Assembly (NCBI GenBank): GCA_963662175.1
Contig: OY759217.1
Span: 7,318,562 to 7,382,561 of the forward strand
Origin: Aradus depressus
Lineage: Eukaryota; Arthropoda; Insecta; Hemiptera; Aradidae
Reading direction: 5' to 3'
Length of the DNA stretch: 64,000 nucleotides
Below, piece by piece: positions 1 to 11,688 of the stretch. Every line of letters begins with the position of its first letter. The stretch's first letter is position 1. Both the position numbers and the translations under genes were made by a program. Below the pieces are notes generated by a model, which saw nothing but the letters and a program-made list of their open reading frames with translations, made no database searches and was not told the DNA's origin.

Positions 1-126
1 TTTACATGAGCAGCAAAAATGCAAAGCGCAGCAGCAGCAAATGCACGTTGTAGTTTCTATGCTTTTAGAATTAAATGACGCGTGTATTTGCTGCTGCTGC
101 GCTTTGCATTTTTACTGCGCATGTAA
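1..126. repeat. Short palindromic (foldback) repeat
   Basis: Positions 1-47 and 81-126 are near-perfect inverted repeats containing GCAGCAGCAGCAAAT and its complement, separated by about 33 bp. The form is that of a small foldback or MITE-type repeat. The left end may be cut by the window edge, so the target duplication cannot be tested. Confidence 0.6.
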
Positions 127-1139
127 AATCAGCTTTAAGAGTATAAAGTATAACATAAATGACGATTTTGAGCGAGGAAATGAAATGATCGAATTCATAT
201 ATATTTAAATAAATGTAATATGACTTGTTTTGTACATGTACATTTATGTAACAGCTGATTGCTGATTTAGGAATCAGAAGCACGCTTTCTTATACCCAGT
301 AGTGCCAGTATGAAATATTATCTTGGTTTTAGTATGAAATGATTTTGAGAGTGAAATATACCAAAGTGATTAATATCATAATTTTTCCTTGACCATTTAA
401 ACATTTTCTGATTTTTCTAAATTTTCATTTCATTTCCCATTTAGAAATACTTTCACCAATACGTTTCCAAATCATCGAAAAAAACGTGAAAAAAAAAGGG
501 TTTTCATCTTTTTCCTGAACCGAATTTGCAATGGTTTTCCAAGTGAAGAATTGATGTTTTTTTTTTGTCTTTTCTTGAATGGACCATCCAAGCAAGACCG
601 GAACGCCTTTTTTTCCTACGGTTGATTAACTTCTGGCACGGAGAAAAGAAAATCAGTAATCGTAACAATACTTTTTGAAAAGAAAAATTTTTCGATATCA
701 CAACCTGGAAAAATGTGATTTTTTTACTTACAAAGTTAAAGTCAAAAATTTAATGTTGAGTTTTCACCAAAATATCCACGTTGTCCAACCCCATAATTCT
801 AAAAATCAATAAAAAAAAAGAGTTTTCTGTAAATCATTGGTAATGTACACTAGAAAATGTGTAAAAAACTTCGTTATAAATAATTCTGGGCAGCAAAACT
901 GAATCCATTACCGAAACAGAAAACGGAATTTGATTATGTGATATTTGTTACAAAAATAACTACTGAACGTGGCGAACAGTGATCCGTACGTAGTAGGTGA
1001 AGCAGACAGGTAGCGATTTAGCCCTGCGTGGCCAATCCGCAAACTGCTGGCCGAGTGCCACTTCTCTCGCCAGGAGCGCCAAAGCTTGACTGAGGCCTTG
1101 ATCTCCCTTAGCGCCTTAAAACTTCGTGTTAAGCTATAT
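127..1139. other. AT-rich non-coding stretch, presumed intron 1 of protease gene 1
   Basis: I see no credible coding region here. About 900-975 resembles 47945-48035 in intron 1 of gene 2 (shared ...GGCGAACAGTGAT...), which places it in the duplicated protease locus. No gene 1 exon comparable to the Ser-rich first exon of gene 2 was found, so that exon is probably left of the window. Confidence 0.4.
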
Positions 1140-1868
1140 AACATGAGTGAGCCATGTCAGCAGTTGGCCGGAGCTCCACCCATAGACTTGGTCTTGGATG
1201 GTGCTGTTGCCTCGTACTACTGTAGACACAATATCCCTTTGGAAGCAGATATTGATGAACCCTAACGCCTAGCCCTGGAGCAGGACAGTCCAGACCAGAG
1301 CGTTGCAAGGACCTTGTCCAGGAATGCGTAGTGGAAAAATGGGAACAACGTTGGTCACGAAGTTTGGAAGGCCGAACGACTTATGCATACTTTCCGGATG
1401 TCCAGATACGCCTCGACTCGACGTGGGTACAACCTCATATTATCATGTCATGGAGACTTTAACTCCAAGCTCTTCTTCTTTAAGAGGAAGAACAACCTAA
1501 ACTGTTCATGTGGAGGCATCGAGACTGCAGAACATGTAGTCCTTGATTGCCCGCTGTCTGACCAGGCCAGGGTGGAGATGATTCGCCAGATCACACCTGG
1601 GACTCGATCTGCGGCAGCTGGTGGGGGAGACCGGCTACACAGTGTTCAGCCAGTTTGTCGGCTCCTGGCGGGAGGGAAAAAAAGCGGTGTGACGGGCTGG
1701 GGCGAACACCGATCGCCACACGTTGGTTGGCCGGTGGTCGCCCCCGGCCCACCATAACCTCACTTTAAGCACTAGTCAGATCCCGAGTTCCCTCTAAAGA
1801 CACGACAGGTGATGTTGGACAAAAGCAAGGTGCACCCAAAACAATAAAGAGCAATAATAAAAAAAAAA
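1140..1868 (+). mobile_element. R1/Loa-like LINE, 3'-terminal fragment
   Basis: Conceptual plus-strand translation, across frame breaks, gives the distal part of a non-LTR retrotransposon ORF2. A segment with LAGAPPIDLVLD near 1160-1200 is followed by a Cys-His region with CSCGGIETAEHVVLDC near 1507-1550, the typical post-reverse-transcriptase zinc motif of R1/Loa/Jockey-type elements. The 3' end has AATAAAGAGCAATAA and an A-run at about 1840-1868. The fragment is 5'-truncated and frameshifted. Related degenerate sequence near 48040-48250 in the paralogous intron of gene 2 suggests the insertion predates the gene duplication. Confidence 0.65.
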
Positions 1869-2010
1869 GTTACTGCAAACAGCGTTGCACTAGGATGCCA
1901 ATGAGCATAGTTTGGAGTGAGTTTTTCCTATTCTAATTATGATTTTCCTCTCACACATGGATCTACACTACACAACTAGCCTTGCAATACCTACATATTA
2001 TTTTTTTTAG

Positions 2011-2218
2011 GAAGGAAGAATTATTGGAGGTTGGGAAACGAATAACCACTACAAATCGCTGGTGGGATTTGCATCAATAATGGAAGGAGAGTATTCCCAA
2101 GTGTTCGGTATGGGCGTTATGATCACAACTAAGACGGCTATGTCTGCTACGCACAACTTCCTCGATAAACTTCCAAAGGATATTGTTGCAGATATCGGTG
2201 GACATGACCAGTCCGAAA
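2011..2218 (+). CDS. Gene 1 exon with activation site and catalytic His
   Basis: The exon follows TTTTTTTTAG and ends at donor GTATGT in phase 1. It encodes EGRIIGGWETNN... with the zymogen cleavage Arg-Ile and the catalytic His in SATHNF. The residue after His is Asn instead of Cys, and the partner Cys upstream is also replaced. Gene 2 exon 57813-58041 is the paralogue and keeps both cysteines. The intron sequence on both sides also aligns with that of gene 2 over about 100 bp. Confidence 0.88.
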
Positions 2219-2487
2219 GTATGTATTATCTAAATATTTATCAGGATTAGATGCTCTGCTGTTATCCTTGCCTTCCCCCGCCTCTAAGCAGGCTTAAGTG
2301 ACAAGAGATCTGCTATGATAAGATCCCGAGTACCAAGTGAGTGCTGTTTCTCTTCTACCTCTCGGTCTGCCTCCATTGCATGTCAGAGGCTCACATGGGG
2401 CGGGTGACCTCTACCTTGATTTAGAAGGAGGAATGGGACGGAATGAGCTGGGCAACATTCAGTTTTAGAATTACCCATTTGGTAATT
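2219..2487. other. Start of intron, homologous to gene 2 intron
   Basis: Non-coding. The segment after the donor, including GATTAGATGCTCTGCTGTTA, reappears after the paralogous exon of gene 2 at about 58060, confirming a segmental duplication that includes introns. Confidence 0.6.
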
Positions 2488-2496
2488 AATTAGTTT

Positions 2497-2921
2497 CATC
2501 TGGGATTGACCCAGTTAATCTGGGATTGACCCTGCCGGAGTTGATGACGGAGTCGAACTACCCGGCGTTCGGCCGGTTTGTCACCTCCTCGCGGGAACAA
2601 AAAAAGGCCTTTTGACCCGGCGCCGGGGGCGATTGACGGGCCAGGCCCGAGTTCTACCCCCGGGGACCGCGATGTAGAAGCAGCCCCACTCCACTGATCT
2701 TGAACTCTCTCGGCGCCAACAGGCAGCCGCGATACAAGGGGGTCTGGAAGCGCCAGTCTGTCCCGCAAAGGGCCAGAGGCTGTCGCCCCCAGACATCCAT
2801 CGAAAATGTAAATGTCCAAATTATAATAATATAACATATGTACCTCTCCCCCGACGATATCGGGCCGGGTGATTTGCCGGAGCACCCGTTAATAGAAAAA
2901 AAAAAAAAAAAAAAAAATATC
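2497..2921 (+). mobile_element. 5'-truncated LINE (R1-like) with poly(A) and TSD
   Basis: A GC-rich insert ends in an A-run at 2896-2917 and is flanked by the 9-bp direct repeat AATTAGTTT (2488-2496 and 2922-2930). The 5' part conceptually encodes a terminal ORF2 tail (FGRFVTSSREQKKAF) similar to the LINE at 1140-1868. It is a dead-on-arrival copy consisting mostly of 3' UTR. Confidence 0.7.
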
Positions 2922-3072
2922 AATTAGTTTTTTTCGATGTTATGGAGATTTTGAACTTATCTTTACTATAAATGATAGTAGAAAAAATATATTGTTTCTT
3001 AAACAGTTGACTTAGCTGTGTGAAACCTTCTAGCGATGTCAGCGATATCTTAAACGTTAAAAACATCGCTTT

Positions 3073-3170
3073 AACTACTTACAATTTAGCAAGTTCCTAT
3101 CTGATCTTGAGCGATTGTCAAAACTACTTACAATTTAGCAAGTTCCTATCTGATCTTGAGCGATTGTCAA
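3073..3170. repeat. Tandem duplication of about 49 bp
   Basis: The segment AACTACTTACAATTTAGCAA...GAGCGATTGTCA occurs twice head to tail with essentially no divergence, so the duplication looks recent. Confidence 0.85.
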
Positions 3171-3839
3171 GGATCATCATGGGTTCGAACCCAGACAAGG
3201 CCCTTAGGTCTCTATCTTTGTTTATCTGGATGGTAAAAAAATCTTGAGGAGGTCGTCCTTCGAGGGGGGGGGGGGGGGGGGGTCGTAATATAGTGGTTCC
3301 GAATAGTAATACAAAACTAATAATAAAAAAATAATCAACTATGTACAAGACATTATATCAAGTATGTACAGTGTTTTAAATGTTAGCAATTTGTTATATA
3401 TTGAGAGCAAGTGGACTGTATATGAGAAGGGTTGAATTTATATCTCAAGAGGGAGAGAATGGTAGAAATAGAAACGGTCCTTTGTATGAAGTAATAAGCC
3501 GGGACAGCCTGCGTATTACGGGTCTCGTTTACTTCCATACAGTCATGTAAGAGTTCCTAAGTAGAGTTAGATCTACACTCAGACGATGTTAGGTCTTGTA
3601 GCGCTGGCCTACACACTCACTGGGCAGCTCGCAATTCCACGTCTTGACTCCGGAGGCTCTTCTTACACACTGAAGTCCCCTTGGTAGAGAGGGGAAAGTC
3701 CTAATCTCTTTAGGATGGCTATTTTATATATTAACCTAGAGTACAATTCTATCCTCTATCATTACCCAGAAAAGGGGGAAATTGATCTGGTCTATATAGT
3801 ACGAAACATACAGATATATACAAACTAATACTAAAAACA
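3171..3839. other. Intronic sequence with B-box-like motif and poly-G run
   Basis: GGGTTCGAACCC near 3182-3193 matches a pol III B box and could be the remains of a tRNA-derived SINE. A run of 19 G occupies 3264-3282. No coding region was recognised in the remainder. Confidence 0.4.
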
Positions 3840-5310
3840 AAAAAAATATATAGATAGGAGCGGGAGGACAAGGGAGGTTATGGAAGGAAAGGTTAGAGAG
3901 AAATTTAGAGAAACGGGACTTGATGATGTTGATAACAAGGTCATGGTGGCGTGTAAGGTAGGAAACGTAGAAGGGTGCATCGACAATTGATCTTAGAATC
4001 TTGGAATGGAAGATCTGTGCACGCTTGTTATTGGAAGGCTTGGCACAACCCCATAATTGAAGGCCGTATGTTCATGTAGGTCTTATAATTGCTCAGTTTG
4101 TATTGAATAGAAAGTCTGGATTGTCTGCAAAGCAGCCGGAAGAGCAGACCTAACCGTCTGTTCAGCTCCTATCGTTTTAGTCGTGTATGGAGGTTCCATG
4201 TCAGTCGGAGGATCTTGGTTAGAAGTGAGGATAGCTGAATCGTCGGTAAATGTTGCTAAGAGTGTGTTAGGATTGATAGAAATATCAGCAGTGTAAACTG
4301 TGTACAGGATGGGACCGAAGAAGAAACTTCCTTGGGGAACCCCCCGGTAGGCGGAGTACTCATTACCCTGACGAACCTTGAAGAAGCGGTTGGAAAGGTA
4401 TGACTTGAGAATGAGATAGTATGTGTGCGAAAGCAGTCTCTTTAACTTGAAGAACAGAACAGGGCGCCAAACCAAGTCAAAAGTTGGGGCCACGTCCAGA
4501 CGTTTGCCTTTCTGAACAGTAGCTCGTAAAGTACAGATAAATGATGTGGTCTACTGTAGGCCCTGCTCTACAGTAGAGTGATGGGTTAGAAAGCTGAATT
4601 AATGGTTAGGAATATCATGGTTGATACAAGGGTATGAAAAAATCTATTTTAGAATAATTTTCTAGGATTTTTGAAAGGATGGGGGACTTATAGGACGATA
4701 GGAGCTTGTAACGTTGGGGGCTTTTCTGGTTTAGGGAAAAATTTAATGGTAGAAAAGTTTCAAAGAGCAGGAAATCAGGCTGTTCGAAAGACACAATTAT
4801 AAATGTTTGTGAGAAATAGGATGGCTCTGCGGGGAAATTGTCTAATTATTTCACAAATGATGAAGTCGTATCCTGGGGACCTTCTTGTAGGTAAGTTCTG
4901 GATAGTGTGTATGACCTCAGCAGAAGGGACGGGCTTAGGATGCCCGGAAAGTTGGAGGCTCGAAGAACTCGACTTTGCAGATTGCGGAAGATCGGGGTGG
5001 GGGGATGAGTGTTTAGCGGTGTTGGGAAGCGATCATGTTCGATTTCTCTATGTCAGATACACCCACGAGCGAGTAGGTTAGATCTAGGATGTCTTAAAGA
5101 AGATGGTTCTGGGATGTTGTGGGCTGACGTGTTGGGAAGGAAGTCTTCCAAGCAGGGCTGTTGTCAGAGGAAGTAATCGGGCCGGGAAATATTATAAATA
5201 AGCGCTCCTAGGCCACAAGAGACGAATAAATACAAGAGGCTGGAAGTTAATTAGGATCGGTTGGCCAGTAACTAGGAGTTCAGGGGAGAGATGATCATAA
5301 TTTGTGGAGG
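3840..5310 (-). mobile_element. Jockey-like LINE fragment (reverse transcriptase)
   Basis: Minus-strand translation gives a broken Jockey-type reverse transcriptase. Order from high to low coordinate: LPRRAILFLTNIYN near 4830, YFPAL.NFSTIKFFPKPEKP near 4730, an open segment at 4493-4083 with SYLSNRFFKVRQGN, the GVPQGS motif, and FTDDSAIL, a degenerate form of the catalytic F/YADD box. The distal domain continues to about 3840 and resembles the second Jockey copy at 23226-24429. Frameshifts and stops make it inactive. Exact ends and TSD were not resolved. It lies inside an intron of gene 1. Confidence 0.75.
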
Positions 5311-6497
5311 AGAGGACTCGGTTAAGGACTCGGCTTCTCGAATTGGCTACTCTACTGCCTCACTGAGGATGTTTCGCATTGTACTCACCAACAGACAGGT
5401 ATCGTGGACCGAGGGCTCAAAACAATGCTTGGAACTGGTCAGATTTTCAAATAGAAAATTACCATCTATTTTAACCCTTATAACCCCATATATTAGTTAA
5501 TTTTTTCATCTTATTTTTAAAATACTTTGTTGCCACTGGTATTTTTCAAATATATAATTATATTTAGTTCAAAATTGATTATCAAAAATTACAAGTGGAG
5601 CATTTGTAATGTAAAATTGCCACTATCATCCTCAAAGAGATGACTGCTGGACTAATTCCTGTTCAAGAGGCGATGAGGGTGCTTGCACGAGAGGACGGCA
5701 AAGGAATGACTGTGAAATGTTTAGAATCGGGATTGGATTAATTAATTGACTGAGGGAATATTCAGTTCCATGTGAAAGACAATGTTGGTGGCGTAGAAAG
5801 GAGCCTTGACAATTCATCGAAGGAGTTTGGACTGGACCGCTTACATAAGAATATTCAGTTGTACCCCAAAGTTTATGTCCATGCGACCAACTTGGACGTA
5901 CAGTGGCTTTGTAATTCGTCGTAGGTTTCCTTCAGTTAGTGGTCGGGTTTGCTTCAGTCTTTGTTGAGTAGGTGAACACCACGTGAAAATACTGTCGAGG
6001 AAAAACCCGAGGTAGCGGACTCGGTTGGAAGAAGGATGCTACAACGAACCGAATTTTTTCAAGCAATTAAATTTAATAAATAATTAAATAAAATAAAAGC
6101 AATTAAATTGTCCAATACCATTTTCGGGTTGGGAGAAGTCACAAATCGATTTTCCAAGTCCAACATTTAATTTTGTTTGGACAATTTTACATCGAACATG
6201 CCTCACTTGTTATTTGTTGTAATACATTTTGAACTGATATTGATATGTTTGAAAAATGCCATCGCCGAAAAAGAGATATGTATTAGAAAAAAGGTAAAAA
6301 TGTTAAATTTCTTTACTTTTTTTTTGCTTAATATTTAGTATTTGAACTATTATTACAGTAACCTGAGAATAACGCGAGACAGAAATGGGAGACATGAGCG
6401 GGGGAAGATGACACATTTCATTTTCATTCCCTTTTATACTTAAACATATATTTGTATATTATTTGTTTATGGAAAAGTGATTTTTGTTTGTTTCTAG
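5311..6497. other. Distal part of gene 1 intron, with possible Jockey shards
   Basis: Pieces near 5640-5820 and 5940-6040 conceptually resemble Jockey segments on the minus strand (for example a stretch similar to 24130-24170). From about 6240 to 6497 the sequence matches 59280-59505 upstream of the paralogous exon of gene 2, including ATAACGCGAGACAGAAATGG, so this is ancestral intron. No host gene was seen. Confidence 0.45.
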
Positions 6498-6683
6498 TTA
6501 CTGACGACGAAGAACTGATTCAAGTTATCGAAATTATATTGCATCCTGAATATGATGATACCTCACTAATTAACGACATTGCACTTGTTACACTAGAACA
6601 TGAGATAGTTTTAACGAAGGCAGGCCTCATGTGCCTCTACCGGTCCAATCAGGACTTAACAGGACAACATCTTAAAATTATCG
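6498..6683 (+). CDS. Gene 1 exon with catalytic Asp
   Basis: The acceptor is TTTCTAG and the donor GTAATA, phase 1 to phase 1. It encodes TDDEELIQVIEIILHPEYDD..., then NDIALVTL containing the catalytic Asp, and LMCLYR containing the Cys expected to pair with the pro-region. It aligns almost throughout with gene 2 exon 59506-59697, including a shared TGQHLKIIG/AGQHLKIIG end. Confidence 0.9.
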
Positions 6684-7599
6684 GTAATAAGTTGCTCTAT
6701 ACGCGCATATGTTGCTTTTAAACATGCAACAAAACAACTGAAAATAGCTCAATCCTGTTAAATATTAAACAAAATAAGCTGTTCCAAATTGAACTCGATG
6801 TCAAATATGCTGAGGCGACTTATCAAGCAGAAGCAAGCAACTGCCTCTAATCTCAACTTCAGTTTACGTTAAGATTAACAGTTTGCACCCTCGCTTGAAG
6901 TATATTATCGCTGCGCCTTCAACTGTCCTCTTACAGCACGTCTTGTTGAATTAGTAACTGGAAAAGAAGCAGACAAGAAAAAAACTGGTTCGAATGCAAG
7001 TTCGAAAAAAAAAAAAAAAAAAAAATGCAGTTGGTGGGAAATCTCACACACACATTTTCTTTTTCTTTTTGAAATCGGGGGATTGGAAAACTTGAAATTC
7101 CTGGGGAAACCGGGGATGTAAAATTAACATCATTATTTTTCTTATCTTCAGGAAAAATTTTAAAATAAAAAAGGGGAGGGGTATAAAAAGGTCCATTACA
7201 TGTTCTTCACATCATTACATTACATTACATGTTGAGTAGTGTTTGAAGGTATTAGTTATCAATAAGTTACCTACCTCAAGTAGAATCATTATTCACAATT
7301 TTTCCATAAAAATGAACAAATCAATATCCAATCAATCAGTATCATGAATTATATTTAATTATTAGAATAAATTATACTATGGTCAGTCAACTTTTGGAGC
7401 CTTCTGGTTTTATCGGTTAAGGTAACCATTCGGAGATGTTATAAAAGTTATTAACTCCCGGAAGGCACATTATATAAAAATGTCAGTTTTGAAAGTCTGT
7501 GAGACTTGTTCACTAGTCATGAAATAGTGACAGAAAAGAATGTCAACAGATGTTACACCCGCCACCGCGACCTGTGCACTAGTCGAAGAAGAGACGGTG
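6684..7599. other. Intron, no gene recognised
   Basis: AT-rich sequence containing an A-run of about 21 at 7005-7025, possibly a retroposon tail. CTGAAAATAGCTCAAT near 6738 recurs at 60151 in gene 2, so the first part is duplicated ancestral intron. Confidence 0.4.
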
Positions 7600-8036
7600 A
7601 CCGAACAGAACAACTGGAGTTACATCCGATATCACATATTTAGGGGAGATAAATTTTACGACTCCCATAGTGGAGTTAGGCTCATGACCAGCAGAGCGAC
7701 AAAAGAGCGCTCTGGAAAAGGACACCTGGAGTTACATCGCGGGGCTAGTCTCAGATGAAGGACGTGTTTTTAGGATTCCCATAGTAGAGTTAGGCTCCTG
7801 ACCAGCAGAGCGACAAAAGAGCGCTCTGGAATAGGACAACTGGAGTTACATCCGATATCATATATTTAGGGTAGATCAATTTTAGGACTCTCATAGTAGA
7901 GTTAGGCTCCTGACCAGCAGAGCGACAAAAGAGCTCTCTGGAATAGGACAACTGGAGTTACATCCGATATCATATATTTAGGGTAGATCGATTTTAGGAC
8001 TCTCATAGTAGAGTTAGGCTCCTGACCAGCAGATCG
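7600..8036. repeat. Tandem repeat, unit about 112 bp, about 3.5 copies
   Basis: Units contain GGACAACTGGAGTTACATCC, GATATCATATATTTAGGG and TAGGCTCCTGACCAGCAGAG. Starts recur near 7609, 7707, 7820 and 7932. The same sequence lies beside both outer ends of the inverted duplication (8200-8260 and 14575-14640), so the array is part of the local rearrangement. Confidence 0.8.
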
Positions 8037-8529
8037 TCTAAATTCCAGACACCCCAACCTAAAATAATTACGCTTCCATAAGTAAACAAATATGAAATAT
8101 ATTATATAATATATATATAATTGCTCAACAATTATAATCACCTTATATTATAAGGTAGTTTGTACGGAAAACACGTCTTTCATCTGAGACTAGCCCCGCG
8201 GTGTAACTCCAGTTGTCCTATTCCAGAGCGCTATTTTGTCGCTCTGCTGTTCAGGTACATCCGATATCATATATATAGGGTACGTTTATACCGAAGATGC
8301 ATCGATGATGGAGGTGGAGGTGAAGTCGCGGTCTACATAGAGGTCGATGTTTCAAGTGGATGTCGGGTGTTCATACCAAGGAGGTGAACATTGACGTTGC
8401 AACATAACCTTCACTCCCTGAAACCTATCCCTGATCTGTTTAGTTTTCCCCAAAACTAAAAAAACTTTAACTAACAAAATCATATAAAGCTAAAAAAAAA
8501 ATTGTTTGTTTCAATATGTAAACAGTAGT

Positions 8530-8836
8530 ATGAACAGTGAAAGTGATGTTAGTGATGAACTTTCAGTTGCCACAAAGTGGTGGTTAATTTCGAATATTTC
8601 TAAAGGTTCATGTAGTGTTCACCCAATAAATAATGCAAGACAACAATTTGGCGAATACCACACCTTATTTCAACAACTTAAAAGGTACCCTGATAGATTC
8701 CATAGTATATGAAGGATGGAAATTGAGACATTTAATTATATTGTGTTGTTAGTTGAGAAGCAACTAAGTACCCAAAACTACAACAACTTACACATAAATC
8801 CAATTTTGGCTGAGGAGAGATTGGTGGTAACAATTA
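8530..8836 (+). pseudogene. Harbinger transposase, N-terminal exon
   Basis: The translation includes KWWLISNIS, VHPIN, FGEYHTLFQQLKRYPDRF and EERLVVTIR, matching the N-terminal region of PIF/Harbinger nucleases. A stop interrupts it near 8710 (after PDRFHSI). A GTATGT donor after TIR at 8837 suggests the original gene was spliced; no downstream DDE exon remains. Copy B at 12411-12752 is the minus-strand equivalent and lacks that stop. Confidence 0.7.
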
Positions 8837-9122
8837 GGTATGTACACATTTCATGAAATTATATTTATTCTACAATATGTTTTATACAATTAGTTATTTA
8901 AATAAGCCTCTTCGGCAGTATAAAAAATACATTTTAAATTTATTCGTACAGTATACGAGTAAGTGACTCTTAAAAAAAGGGCCTTTTGAACCTTCATTCT
9001 AAACAGAAACTTATCTTTAGCCGACAACTTTTTTACATGTGGTAGCAACGAATTGAAAAAAACCCATGTCTTCATCATTCAAATTGTCAGGTATTAGTTT
9101 TTTTAAATGTAACTTTTCTTTC

Positions 9123-9917
9123 TCAAGTGCTAACAACTTTTTCCCAATTTCTTACTGTCCGTGGCTCTTCTCTTATATCCCGTTCTAGAAACGCTGTTGT
9201 TATCACTACTGGTAGTGATAGAGGAAGAAGATGGTTCAATGACATCTTGGTTTTCTTCCTCTCCATTTGCAGATTGTGTAGGAGATGGAGGAGGTTCACT
9301 TTCCTCATTTCTTGCAAGTCCACACCACCTGAAGACCGACGTGGTGTAAATTGGTCCTTCAGGAATAAAAGCGAAGAATAAAAAGGCCAGTCTTGGTTTT
9401 CATCCGGAGCCGCGTCATCTGAGCGACCTTCCATTTTTTTAAACTGTTTCCCAAATTCCTGTCTCAGATTCTTCCAACATGATTTCGCCTGTTTTTCTGA
9501 AACAAAATTGAAATTGATACAGTATTTTTCTTCTACAGGTACATTGCTACTGGATTCAGTTTTAGGATTGATTACGTCTTTAGTCATACGCATAACATAT
9601 TATGTAATGAATACATTAAAATGACAAGAATAAACATATAGACAAGAAAAAAAATGAACCATAGCCGGTACCGAGGTCGGCACCCTACCCATCCATGTAG
9701 ACACTACATACAAATCCTACCTCTTAATATATTATTAATCAAAGATTTTTGAGTTTTCAGGATAAAAATTAAAACAAAATTACTTACCAGTAGTTTTTAA
9801 TTTAATTGCAATTTCCTTCCATGCTCTTCCCAACACATATCTGTTGTGAAGATTGGCAAGTCTTTTGTCCCAAATTCGCGGACACCAGAAGACTAAATTA
9901 ATTAGCTCTTCTTTCAT
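9123..9917 (-). CDS. Harbinger-associated MADF/Myb-like protein, two exons
   Basis: Exon 1 is 9917-9788 and starts MKEELINLVFWCPRIWDKR, the first helix of a MADF domain; the donor is GTAAGT. Exon 2 is 9496-9123, after TTTCAG, and continues EKQAKSCWKNLRQEFGKQF, the third MADF helix, followed by a charged tail. Such proteins normally help a Harbinger transposase bind DNA and enter the nucleus (family knowledge). The joined frame is open across the phase-1 junction. There is no matching copy in the right arm, where this part is deleted. Confidence 0.7.
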
Positions 9918-10092
9918 ATTAATTAATAATAATAATCAACTTTTTAATAGTAATTATTATTAATAATTGTATTATTAATAAAAAAATGTTTGATAAAACT
10001 ACTATGAGGTTAGGTTAAACGTAACAAATAAAATATTTTGACGTGGGTTGAGCATGCGCATTGTGCAGTTAGGGAGGACCAATCAGCACATA

Positions 10093-11688
10093 CAGTGGCT
10101 CACAGTCAAAATGATGCAAGGGGTTTTTAAATAGAAACACACGTTTTGATTAATAAACTTTAATAAATTTCTAATGGAACTTGTATAACACTGAACTTCA
10201 ACATTAAACTTATTTAAATAATATTCAAATTTAAAGAAATTTCCATTTAGTTGAAACGTTAATTTGAGTCATAGAAAAAATTATAAATAATGACTTCACA
10301 GTGAAAATGATGCAAAGGAAAAAATACATAAGAAATCTATCTTTAAATATATTCAATATTTGGTGGAAAGTCCTTTGTTTTTTAAAAGGTCTGCCATAGA
10401 CGCCACTAGCTTTTCAGTGTAATTTGGCTGAATCTTTCCCCATTCTTCCTTAAGCGTTCTTTTCAATCCTTCCTTATTTGTACTTTCATGTTTTCTCACC
10501 TCCATTTCTAATATAATCCACAGATTTTCTATAAGATTTATATCAGGAGATTGGGGCGGTGTTTTTATAGTTTTTGAACAATTATACAAACACGATTCTT
10601 TGGCCAAATATGAAGAATGCTTGAGATCGTTATTCTGATAAAATGTAAAATTGTTGCTAATTCCCAGTTTGTTTGCACTTTCTTTCAGATTCTTTTTAAG
10701 TACATCACAATAAATATATTTGTCCATTGTCCCCTCAATAAAATGGAGATATCCTACTCCAGAGGCAGCCATACACCCCCAAACCATGACATGACCACCT
10801 CCATCGTGATGGCCATTCCACCTCCATGCTTGACAGTCGGGCGTAGATTTTTTTCCCTGAGCTCTTCGTTGGCCCGTCTCCATACAAAACCTCTTCCGTC
10901 AGATCCAAATAAGTTGAATTTTGATTCATCTGAAAATATAACCCGTTTCCAGAAGTGCGAATCTTTCTGTAAATACTCTTTGGCTCTCAACTCTAATCTT
11001 TCTATTCTTTTTGTTTATGTATGACTTTTTTGTTGCAACTCTTCCATGAAATTGGTTCTTTCTAAGTGTCCTACGAATGGTTTCAGCACATACTTTTTGT
11101 TTGAATGTTTTTCAACCATTATTTCCAACTTTGGAGCACTCAGTTTAGGATTTATTTTAATTTGGGGTGAAATCTATCGCTCATCAGTAGCAGTAAAACT
11201 TTTTTTTGCACTTACCCTGGGTTTATTTATAAGCCGATGTTCGTTTTTATAACGTTCAATAATGTGCTCGACTGTTGAGTAGCTCCTGTTAATAATGGAG
11301 GCAATTTCTCTGTCTTCCCTTTTTTAAAATTTGCTATGACGATTTCTCGTTCGCGAATTGTTGTTTGAGCACCCATTTTTAAAACTAGATGGAAACACTC
11401 GGAGCGAAGCTCTTTACAAGACGGAGGACTCCAATAAATGTAATTAGAAACAACTAAAACAAACACTGCATCATTTTCACTGTGAGCTCATTATTTGCAG
11501 TTTGTTCCAAGATTCAAATTTACGTTTTAACAAAATGATAATTATTTATATTCTAATATTATTTTAATTAATTTAATGTTTAGCTTAAATGTTATTAAAG
11601 TTACATTGGAAATTTATTATAGTTTATTATTCAAAATCGCTATTTATAAATTAAAAATCCCTTGCATCTTTTTGACTGTGAGCCACTG
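10093..11688 (-). mobile_element. Tc1-like transposon with TA target duplication
   Basis: Termini CAGTGGCTCACAGTCAAAAT and its complement are flanked by TA at 10091-10092 and 11689-11690. The right arm of the inverted duplication holds the uninterrupted site (near 12080-12098, complement CAGCACATAGCTCACATC), which proves insertion after, or only in, one arm. Length 1,596 bp. Confidence 0.85.
10353..11376 (-). pseudogene. Tc1-like transposase
   Basis: Fragments in three frames cover most of a Tc1-family transposase: N-terminal MGAQTTIREREIVIANFKKG (helix-turn-helix region), the first catalytic Asp in FSDESKFN, a region equivalent to QDNDPKH that reads QNNDLKH (second catalytic Asp replaced by Asn), and PPQSPDINLIENLW with the third acidic residue. 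Frameshifts near 10740-10990 and 11230-11330 and the lost Asp show it is inactive. Confidence 0.85.

Noticed and set aside
2496..2923. Protein-coding gene on the minus strand in the GC-rich patch
   Set aside because: The patch is a LINE 3' end with poly(A) and TSD on the plus strand; the minus ORFs are incidental.
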